NCBI GenBank assembly: GCA_037951105.1
Contig: JBAMJV010002102.1
Span: 124,001 to 188,000 of the forward strand
Source: Echinarachnius parma
Lineage: Eukaryota; Echinodermata; Echinoidea; Clypeasteroida; Echinarachniidae
Length of the DNA stretch: 64,000 nucleotides
Direction: 5' to 3'
Shown here: in pieces, positions 49,901 to 61,900 of the stretch
Numbering within the stretch: position 1 is the first letter of the stretch
Layout: each line of letters starts with the position of its first letter
Notes under the pieces: generated by a model
What the model saw: the letters and a program-made list of their open reading frames with translations, nothing else
Database searches by the model: none
What the model was told of the DNA's origin: nothing
Translations under genes and position numbers: made by a program

Positions 49901-52900
49901 ATGTACAGAAACCAATATTCCCGCTGTCATCTGCAGAAGTTACGTTGACGACTGTCACTCCAAGACTAAAGTTTGTTCCACTGGCATGATTTGAAGATGG
50001 AGGTGACGCGCTGCCAGAGTTATCAGTAACCGTGGCAACTGACCACGACACCCCAGCGAACGGACTGTCAACGTCTTGATGTTGCATAACATCACCTGGA
50101 CACGTCACGTTTGGTGATTCTAAATCTATTTCGGAAGGTGTAGTGGGAGGGAGAGGGAAATAGACAAAATAAACAATGAAACGGGTTTAAATGTAGTGTT
50201 TCTATCCCTGCTTTTAACATTGTTTAAAATGCAATGATATCATTTAATGCGTAGTATTATGAAATTATGATTTCCTAACATCACGTAGATTATCGCACAA
50301 TAATACAACATTAAATCTTACACTATCGTACCACTAGATTTTTTATTTTTTTAAATTTTATTATCAAACAAGTCATAACATGCATATCCCAGATGCTAAA
50401 CTTCGTTTCAGAAGCGACTTCAGAAGACTATTCTGTTCTGGTAAGATTTGCAGTGTGATATCAGACTCAGATACAAATTTCAATTACATCATGGGGTAGG
50501 GTTAGGGTTACTTTTTTAAATGAGTACTATGATAGATCAGTACGATTGAACTTCAATTCCTTTAGTCGTGTAATCACTTAATATATTTCCGTAAATTTAC
50601 CTATAACCGTGATTGAGAACAAGCAATTGGCAATATTTCCACTGGTGTCCACTGCAGTGACTGTGACATTTGTTACTCCTAGAGCAAAGGCTGTTCCTGG
50701 AGCGTGGTCCACAGAGGAAGTAAACTCTCCAGAATTGTCGGTGATTGCAGGAAACGTCCAGTTCACGACAGCAATGCTAAGACCTGGGTCCGTATCGTAC
50801 GTGACGTTATTGGGACAGCTGAAGATTTCTGGCGATGCTACATCTGAATTCAAGGTAGAGAAATTAAACACATTTCCTTATGTTAGTGTACTTTAATAAT
50901 CACACTATATTAAAGTGATACCTGTAAAGTGTCTAACTCGAAAAATACTTGGAGCTTCCTCGTTTCTCTTCTGCCGTGTTGTTTAGCTTATGGTAAGAGA
51001 AGAATAAAATAGGGTTAGATTTGTTCAAATGTCCCTTTAGTATGAAGATAATTATCATTGAAAATCATTATTTCAAAAGCGTTAGCAACGCTTTTGATAA
51101 AAAGTACAATTGTCGTAGCTGAACACGTCCGGCCAGCGCGCGTGGGAAACCTTCCCGACCCGACTGAACTTTGAGCCGAGCGCGCGCAAATTCCATGAAT
51201 TCTGTACCGTCTGGAAACATACACTGGTGCGGATATCGTCAAACGGATGATTATTACTGCGACAAATCTACGGCAGGCCATATTCGGTGATAGAATATGA
51301 ACTCAATATTCGTTTTTTTCACTAGGTAAACAGTGTTCGTTTTCTTTCAAACTTTCACAAATCTTTCAATTGTATTTTACAATGATATTGATATAGGATT
51401 GAAGACTCAAATGTTATTTTGTGCAATATCTGACACTTTACAGGTATCACTTTAATATCGCGGGGTTAATATACCAACGTTCTATACTATGTCAAAAGGG
51501 TCATACATGTCGATCATATCACGTTTTCATGTTAAAGTTGCTGCAATGAAGATTCAGCTAGGATTTACATGAATACAATTCAAATTCAGAGCAAGTTTAC
51601 AACATTACACCATTTTCTTTATTCGTGGAATAACTTTTTTAATTTTCCGCAAATTTACCTATAACCGTGATTGAGAACGAGCAGTTGGCGATATTTCCAC
51701 TGAAGTCTGATGCAGTGACTGTGACATTTGTCACACCAAGAGCAAAGACTGTTCCTGGAGCGTAGTCCACATAGGAAGTAAACTCTCCAGAGTTGTCGGC
51801 GATTGCAGGAAACGTCCAATTGACAACAGCATTGCTCAGACTTGTGTCCGTTTCGTAGTCCATATCAAGTGGGCAGCTGGTAATGTTTGGTGACTCTACA
51901 TCTGTATTTGAAGTAGGAAAGTTATTGCTTAGAAGGCCTGTCTTGATAATTAATTTTAGACATTGAGAGCAGCGTCCTTAGAATCGCCGCTGAAATGACT
52001 GGGTGGTCTAGAGAAAGGCATGCGTATGTGTTGGTCTATAAGTCTGACAAATTAACTTACATTGCCAATGACTGGGGTCTATTTTGTAGGTTGCATCGTG
52101 TCGGCTATACAAAGTGCTTAAAGGTATGGTAACATCCCGGCTTTGATACAGGTTTATAGCTTTAAATATGTGTCTATATTGATACACCACACTCTTTTTT
52201 TCAAAGAAATCCTTAAGTTGGGCAAAAAAGGTAAATTTCATGCAATTTTTTTGTTTGTTTTCGCATCGGCGTTCCACTGCTGCTAAAAAAGTTATTTATA
52301 GCGGAGCGGGAATGGGCGCACGTGCAACCCGGATCATGACATCACAAGCAGACCGCAACACGGAGGAACTTGCATGGTTTACATGCAGAGCCTATGACTT
52401 GCTAGTAAAACAAACTCGTTTTTGCTTGTAAATTGAGGCTTAACTGAAAATATCTAAGAAATGAATTATAGCAGCTTGCAGCAACACATCTGAGTGTAGA
52501 TCGAGTATATTATTATTATTATTTATTAGATCGTCCATGATATAAACTTTAACAAATGTTTGCAAATATTGAACAAAATCGAAATAATATCTCTCTGTCA
52601 ACGTGAGTATTTCACTCAGCGTGTACGTCTATGACCGAGCTATACTGCGATTGCCTGCATGTGACGTCACAAAGATGACGTCACTTTTCTTCGCCCGGAC
52701 TCAATTTGTTTACGGGGATTACTAAAGTAAATTAAAAAGTTGATTTTTTTTTAATTTTACTGGGTTTTCCGACGCGGAAAATATGTTTTTATTAGTAATC
52801 TTCATGAAAATCTACCTTAGATACAGTAAAACACAATTTCTAGGTAGTTTTCTTGTCAGCCAACCTTTAATTGTTTATTGTTTATCGACTTATTATCTGG

Positions 52901-55900
52901 ATAAGAACTGATGAGAGAATGGGGGCGATCTCGACAGAATCGTGAGATTTTCTCAAGTGTCACTACTATGTTTCTTTTTAGAAAGAAAATATATTTCACA
53001 CGACAACTTAAACCTACAGTCATTCTCATATGCCTATAATATCAAAGTAGTACTACAGATAATTATACAATAATTCGAGTGACAAACGATCATTCTTACC
53101 TATTATAGTAATGGAAAATGTGCAATTGGCCTCGTTTCCAGCTTCATCGTAGGCACTGATAGAAACTGTCGTGTTCCCCAGGCCAAATGTACTGCCAGAC
53201 TCGTAGTCTGAGAAAACTGTGAAGTTCCCAGAATTGTCATCAACTGAGGGAGTTCCCCACGTCACACTGGTGGTACTGAGTCCTGGAGAGGTGGACTGGA
53301 TCGTATTGTTTGGACAAACCACAAGAGGGGCCTCGCGATCTGGGTGAAGAAAAGCACGTTGACAATCAATCTTTGGACCTATATTGGTCTTTTGAATAAA
53401 CTATTCAGTACAGAACTACACGCAATCTGTATTTCGCCATCGATATGTTTTATTTACCCTCTAGGACAAACGGAATATGTTGAATTGACATATAAAAGCG
53501 TGAGTAATTATTACGAATATAACAACAACAAAAACATTTAAACGTAAGAAAACTCCCGATTGTTTGACAAGTATTCAACCAACAGGTGATGTCATTCGGT
53601 TTGTGTCAGGTTTATATATAGCACATTACTTCACTAGGATTTGGGGTTCTGGGACCCATATCCATCACAAGAGCTATCTGGTCCAATTAGCAGAGCACTG
53701 TTCTGGCAGTCCGGAGGTATTACATTACTATCAAGGTAAACGTAATCCATTCTCTACATCTAGTCCTATAGAACATTTGATACGTAGTCTTTTTAATTTT
53801 TTTCTGATCAGTTCATGAATCGTTTTTAATGGAGACATTGTTGCTCACCTATTACTGTGATGAAAACCGTACAATTGGCTTGGTTACCAGATGGATCAGT
53901 CGCAGTAAAGCTTAAATCATGACTACCTATGTCGAGGATTGTCTGGAATTCTTGGGTCGAGTTGTCTGCCATCGCTTCTGAATTATCACTAACCGTTGGC
54001 GAAGGGATGGTCACGATAGCAACGTTGAACCCAAGGAGTGTTTCTTCAATGATGTCGGCTGGGCAGGTTATTACAGGTGGCTCAGTATCTAAAGACAACA
54101 ACAAACTTATACAAATAACATGCCGCAAGTAATATGTTAAGAAATGTAACGATCGTCTATGAGAACCTAGCCATACTATGAATACTAGCAGCTTCATATT
54201 TGTGCAAGATCGCGTGGAAAGGGTGATTTCGTCGTTAAATTCGGAAATGCGCACAGTGTTGGGATCATCATGACTACATTGGCAAAGGCCTCTCCTGCGA
54301 TATTTGGCTCTAGAATGTTGGCTAGATATTGTATTATTGTTGGCTTTGTGTATATTGTCACTATAATAACTTAAATGTTATTTTTGATAGAATACAATTT
54401 AGTGATAACATAATTTCAATCTAGGAAGTAACGGGTTAAGATTAGGAAGTCAGAGATGTATGATGTAGTGACTTTGTCGTTGGACTGTTCATTTTGGAGG
54501 TGAAATATCAACAGTCATACTTCCTTGTGGCCTGGGTGTTATGATACTTCGTTTAGAAGTTAAATTTAACGCTCCTCCGAACGTAGCTCACTTCCTGGGC
54601 TGTCTTCGTAGTGTTCATCTTCCGCGCGCGAGAGCGACTTTGTGTGTTACTATTATGGACGGAACCGACGCATACAGTATTAACACACGCACGCTCGAAT
54701 ATCCTTGCCTAGAACATAATGTTTTGTTCTCGAATCCCGTGCGCGATTAATTGACAGGATGCACTCGTCAGGATGATGATCGCAAACTTCTCACGCAATA
54801 TATCGATAGGATCTGAGAGAGGGAATCCCATAGCAATAAATTCGACACGAATCTTGTCTACTCCAAACACTATGTTCGTTTTTTCATCATTATCATTTCT
54901 GTTCCTATCTTTATAAACTCGAATTAGTTTGCGATTACATTACACACTAGAGTTCACATCATGTTTCAAGCTTAGACGATGTAAGCATTATATTATCCGC
55001 TCATTCAGTACATATTTTAGCACAGGACATTACTCATATATCACTGAATCATTCATCCATTCGGTATAACTACTACCTTACATGTTTGATAACAAATCAG
55101 TACATGGATCAGTCCATCTTGTTCAGAAGTGTTTAAATATTTTATCAACAGAACCGACACTCTGAAACCATTTACCCGTATACTTATAAGAGGTGAACCT
55201 GCCTTGGACAGCTTCTGATCATCACACACATTGGAATGGGTTTCAGGGATGAACACCATCACAAGGGCTTTTTCTAGCTCAGTTGGTCGAGAACCCATTT
55301 AGCAATCCGGTATCGGCTTGGAATGCCGGGGGAACTCTATTTTCTTTGTTCATGTTCATTTATATTATATATTTCTGGTCAGTTTTCCTCTATTTCAAAT
55401 ACAATTTTTCTTTAGTTATAATATCTGGAAAAAATTGCAATAATGAGCAAATCCTAAATATTCAAGTTGCCTTGGACCTTTGACTTTTGACAACATAAGA
55501 CCAGACTTTTAGAAAAATCATCCTCTTTAGGAGATGCATGTATATACCAAGTATTATGCTTATTCCACTTACGATTCTGGAGATATTCATAATTTTCTAA
55601 AATGTAAGCTCCTCTCCTCGTGCTCCCTCCACTACCACCATGCAAAACGGCTACTTGGTTTTAGTAAGTTGGTTACTACTAGTAGACAAGTCAACGATCG
55701 ACATAATTATCTTTAAAACAAAATTGATAGGTTGTCAGTTAAAATCCCTTGAAATTGATAGTTAATCTTACTATGTAAACTATAATAACATTTTAGTTTT
55801 AAATTGTATTTTTAACTCACCAATGATAGTGACATTTACAGTGCAAGTGTCTTCATTTCCAGAGGAATCGGTAGCTGTAAACACTACTCCACGACTGCCT

Positions 55901-58900
55901 ATTGTATACGAAGCCTGATGCACTTCGCTCAGATTGAAGGGCGCCGATTGAGAGTTATCCATCGCTACTGGAGATGGGATGGTGACATTAGCAAAGGCCT
56001 CTCCGGGAAGAGTTGATTCCAGAATGTCGGCTGGACAGGTTACTACCGGTGGCTCTGTGTAGAAAGGGAACGTATTGTTGTTAATATTGCAACGCTGATG
56101 TTATCAGAGTATTATGTGCGTTGTGTCAACCATAATACTGCGAGTTGTCCGACACCAATACAAACAGTATGGTCACATTTGCAAAATCCTTCACATATAA
56201 TGTTGATACGATAACATGAAATATACAGCTTATCACTAAAGCTCAAATTACGAGTTTTCAATTGGCACTGACATATTTTTCTGTATTACATATTTTTTTT
56301 TTGCAGCTGCTATAGGTATTTACTACAATTGGCTCTGTGTCTATTATGAAAAAAGAAAAAAAGAAGAACCGTTGTTGTTAAGTAACGAACGAACACTAGT
56401 GATACCAGAAGATTGTGTGGATCGTGACTGCAGATGAACAGCACAATTATCATGATTGCAGATGAGATAGTCACATTCATAAAGGCCACAGAGAGTTGAA
56501 TCTAGGATATCGGCTGGGCAGGTTATAACTAGTGGCTCTGCGTTTACAATAAAATCAAAATACATAATGGTGCTGTCCACTGAATGGTTCCACATTCTTA
56601 AGTTAGAACGGTATTAGTTATTGTCATAGATTTGATTTGATTTATTTTCCCTGCGAATACAATTATTAACAAGTGCACATACAATAATAGAATACAAAAC
56701 TATGTAGACTTTATTGTAATAACATTTGGCACTAGTTTTAAATTATTTTTTTTAACTCACCAATGATAGTGACATTTACAGTGCACCTGTCTTCATTTCC
56801 AGAGGGATCGGTGGCTGTGAACACTACTCCACGGCTACCTATCGTGTACGAAGCATGATACTCTTCGCTCAGATTGTAGAGCGCCAATTGAGAGTTATCC
56901 ATCGCTACTGGAGATGGGATGGTGACATTAGCAAATGCCTCTCCGGGAAGAGTTGATTCCACAATGTCGGCTGGACAGGTTACAACCGGTGGCTCTTTGT
57001 CTATTATTTTGCATAAATGGAATGTGTTGTTGTTAATATTGCAACGCTAATGTTATCAGAGTATTATGTGCGTATTATGTGTCAACACCAATCGGGATAG
57101 TCACATTTGCAAAGGCCCTCACGTTGAGTATTGATATGAATTAATACACTTGAATAAATGAATGAATAACTTTATTACCAATATGTTCAAAGATAAAAAT
57201 ATAACAATCATTGCTAGTGGGGAGTATGACCCTCTGTAGATGGATGGATGATATATTTACATCTGAATAATGCAAGAAACTATGATTAAATAAACATTCT
57301 AAACTAAGTTGTTACAATAGTGGACATTCACCCACTAATAACAACTAAACTATAAGATTATATAAAACATGTAAAATCCTTTCAAGAGAATAAGCTTAAA
57401 TTACGCGTTGTCCATCGCCACTGGAGGTGGGTATGGTCACATTTACCGAAGTCTTCTCTAGAAGAGTGGGTTAATATCGTTCTTGGAAGAGTTACTTCTA
57501 ATACCTATGTCAGCTGTTTGGTTAATTACTGGTGGCTCTGTGTTTATAAATATTGTGGTTAAAGGGAGCGTTGAGTATTGGTATTTTACGAAGTGCCTCC
57601 AAAAAATTAATTGTAACTGATTTGGTTGATTTCAATTCCATGTGAAAGATCATTAAAAAAAAACATGGGAAATAATAATAATTCCCATTCAAATGCTCTC
57701 ATTGTTGTGAAATTTGCTTTCAAAATATAATATAAAAGTGATTGACGTCCGGCTATCACTTTTAGAGAATGCTAGCGCGAAGCGCTAGCGTTCTATGCTT
57801 ACCGCGCATATACAATGTGTATCGCAAGCGCCATTCGCCATCCAACCGATAGTTGGATCACATATTGGAGAATCGGTGGTAAGTACCGTATCATATGTAT
57901 AATTTTAAGCACAATTAGCGTGCAAAAACAATATTCAGTTTGAGTCCCGTATTAGGAGGACCTAGAACGCTAGCGCTTCGCGCTAGCGTACTTTAGAGTT
58001 AATTTGACTCTTGAGTTGTAACGGCTCTTTTTGAATGATAACAGGGGTTTTACTTTGTCGTTTGTAATTGTGTATACTTTTCGAGCATGGTGGAGTTATA
58101 ACTATTAGTTTGTACCGTAATGGTGCAGGTTTTGGTTACTAAAGTTAAGTTTGACCAATACTCAACTATCCGTTTAAGTAACAAACGGACGCTAAAAGAA
58201 GATTGTGTGGATCGTGTCTTCCAAATGACTGCAGATCAACAACACCATTGTACATGTAGAGGAGATGGTCACATTCGTAAATCCACCAGAGATTTGAATC
58301 TAGGATATTCGCTGGGCAGGTTATGACTGGTGGCTTTGCGTCTACAGTAAATTAAAAATACATAATGTTGTTGTCCGCTGAAAAGATCCACATTCCGACG
58401 TTGAACGTTATAGGTTATTGTCATCGACTGGGCATTGAAATATTCCTTTCGAATAAATGGATTAACAAGTGACAATACAATACCACACAACTTACCTGTT
58501 ATGACGATGTTAAAGGAACAATTAGCCGCATTTCCAATCGCATCGTAAGCTTCGATGATGACCGTCGTGTTTCCAAAGGAAAACTGACTCCCAGATGCGT
58601 GGCTTGAAACGACTGTGAAGCTTTCTCCAGAGTTGTCATCGACGAGGGGAGGATACCATGACACATTGGTTGAGTACAATCCAGGGTCAGTCGATTGAAC
58701 CGTGTCATTTGGACAGACTATCTGCGGAGGTTCCAGATCTAATGTGTAGACAAAGAAAGAAGATCAGTCACATGTAAAAATCCAGTCTACTTTTGAGTAT
58801 CTTATTTCTTTCCGTTTGTGTTGTTGTTTTGTTAGCTACTCCATGATTTATCTCGTTGATATTGTATGTCAAATTATTGTCAATGTTATAATCTACACGA

Positions 58901-61900
58901 TATACACGATGTCGCATCATTATGCATATTATGAGTTTAAGACAATCGGAAAAGGTAAGTTAATCAATAAATACCTTCCACTAAGATGTCAACAACGCAG
59001 TATGCTGTATTCTCGGCATAATCAGTAGCCTGCAAAGTCAGGCTGTGCTGTCCAATCTCAAGTTCTAGACTAAATGTCTCATTTACGTAGATGACCGAGC
59101 CTACCGCATCCACGGCGGATGGCTGTGGTATGGTGACGTTGGCAACGTTTCTTCCTGGTAGAGTGGTTGTTGTGATGTCCGGAGTACAGGTTATATTCGG
59201 GGGCGTTGTGTCTTTAATATTTCGAGACGGAAAACGCAGAATTCAGAGTGCGAAAATCAGCGGCAGAATGCAAGAAGGTACAATAGGGGACACTCATAGC
59301 ATTAATTTGTTTTAAACATACATGTATGGACATTTTCGTTGATATCAAGACATATAGGTGAAGGTACTTTAGATTATCAATTGACCTAAATTTGATTGTT
59401 GGGTATACAAATTATAATCATCATCTTGTACAAGATGTTCTGGCAGGGTTTTGTGGCGCATATTCAAGTAATGTGTTTACAACGGAAACATTCATGGAAA
59501 TTGTTATAAAAATCAATAAAACATTATCAAGATAATCAAAATAAGAAACAAAAACACTTGAAATTGCTTGTTTTATCGACTATATTTAGAGTATATGCTA
59601 TTTCTTTTGAAAAAAGTGCTAGCCTTGATTCGGTTCTCTGTTTGGATTAATATCCTTTTTACAAAAATCAAATAAATGTCCTTAGTGAAAAGTCTCACCT
59701 CGAAAAAGATGCAACCCCGTTGGCCTTGAAAAGTTATTGCTGAGGTATGTAAAGGTAAATGTATCTGTTTGATCCACGTTGGCTATGCCGAGACCATTAA
59801 TGGCCCAGTCCGTCCAAAGGATGACATCGCCAATGACGACGAGGTCGAAAGGGTGTATGCCATCAACAGAGACAATCAATCTTCGGTTGTTGCCCCAGAG
59901 GTCAACTGATTCTATTGTATCGTTTGATGCGTCACACCAGTACAGGGTAGTACCTTTTAAAAGATAACGTATACCTCTTCAAGTTCATATCTAGAGGTAA
60001 AACTAAAGGGGGCTTTCTGTATGTAGAGGTTTACAACGTGTAAGTCTTGATATGACTGATTGTAATTGTAAAAGTACGCCCACCTTGCTCACTATGCGAA
60101 AGACACACAGGCTCAGTGTCAATGAAGTGCATACACATGTTCGTACCACAGTGCAGCACCCTAGTCACACCAAGCAGCTATTATATTCTGGAGTCATAAT
60201 ATATTAAAATCCTTTAATAGATGTTCGATGCCACCACGGTCCACTATGCATTGAATGTGCTAATTTGAATTGGGCCTACATCTTTCTTGCAGGTGAAACA
60301 CAAAATGACGTTTCGGGTGATTTCATACGCATTTTGCATATTTCAAAGGAAGGTGTGCTTTGTTTATTATAATCACCTTTCGCAAACCCGAACTCGACTT
60401 ACTCGAGTGTTTCTCAATAATAGCAAGTACGTACAAAATAAGACGCAGTGAAAACTGAAATATTCATAATGAAAATTAACGCAGTGGGGATGCTTGGGCA
60501 ATATTGCGATATGTATTATCGGTTACAGTCCGTTATTCCGAAGGTTCGTTATTCCGAAGGTTCAGTTATTCCGAAGGTTCGTTATTCCGAAGGTTCGTTA
60601 TTCCGAGGGTTCGTTATTCCGAAGGTTCGCTATTCCTAAAACGAAATCGGGTTCGTTATTCCGAAGGTTCGTTTATCCAAAAACAAAATCGGGTTCGTTA
60701 TTCCGAAGGTTCGTTATTCCGAAGGTTCATTAGTCCGAAAATAAAATCGCGTTTGTTATAATACTATAATTTGTGTTTTGTTTATTTAATTTACAGCCTG
60801 CATTATGCATACCCCTCCCTCCCACCCTTTCCCCTCCCTTGGCCAGACCCATCAAACATTTAAGTTTATTTTATCTCTTCTTATATGAAATTATAGCATT
60901 ATAACAAACCCAAATTAACTTTCTGATTAACGAACCCGATTTCATTGTTAGAAATAGCGAACCTTCGGAATAACGAACCCTCGGAATAACGGACCTTCGG
61001 AATAAACGAACTTTCGGAATAACGAACCCGATTTTATTTTCGACTAACGAACCTTCGGAATAACGAACCTGATTTCTATTTTAGGGAATAGCGAACCTTC
61101 GGAATAACGAACCCTCGGAATAACGAACCTTCGAATAACGAACCTTCGGAATAATGCAACAAATGTTCGGATTAACGAACCCTATTTCATTTTAGGATTA
61201 ACGAACCCTCAGGTATACGAAATGTGCGTGTTCGGAATAACGAACCTTCGGAATAACGAACCTTCGGAATAACGAACCGCACCCGTATTATCACAATAGT
61301 GATATCTCAAGATCACTATGTGTTAAAATGAGTTGTCGGACATGATCGAAAAGTAGAGAACTATTGTTTCATAGAATTATATTAATTCAATAATGATCTA
61401 GTGTGTTTCTCAATTCATGCAGGTTATGATTATATTTTCATTTTCCATTCGACAACGTATCTATCAAGAGTCAAGTCTACCAATAGCCATACAATATTTA
61501 CAAACGAGAGAAACATTGATTGAATTATCTTGAAATTTCAAAATCTTCGTTTTTGGTAATCAGCTAGTCGTTCGCGTAACATACGAGATCGAACTTCAAA
61601 TAAACCGCACAGCCCTACGTTTCCTCCGTTCGCCTTTACAATATTGACAGATGTTTTTCAATTAGTGACAGTTGTGACTCAAATCATAGCGACTCCTGGG
61701 TTACACTAGCAAGACCCCCAAACCCAAACTGACACTAAACCAACACATCGGGTTGTGGTCGAATTCGTGTCGGTCTATTTATGTTGGGTCTGTAGAATCG
61801 GTCTGTATTCCGAGCCCGAATTTAGTGTACAATCGGAATTGAGGCACGCAACTAGACAAAAGCGAATCCAAACTGACACCAAATCAAATGAAAACCGATA

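Noticed and set aside
53655..53720. tRNA-like stretch GGTCCAATTAGCAGAGCACTG
   Set aside because: Only a weak A-box similarity and no B box; not enough to call a SINE or tRNA.
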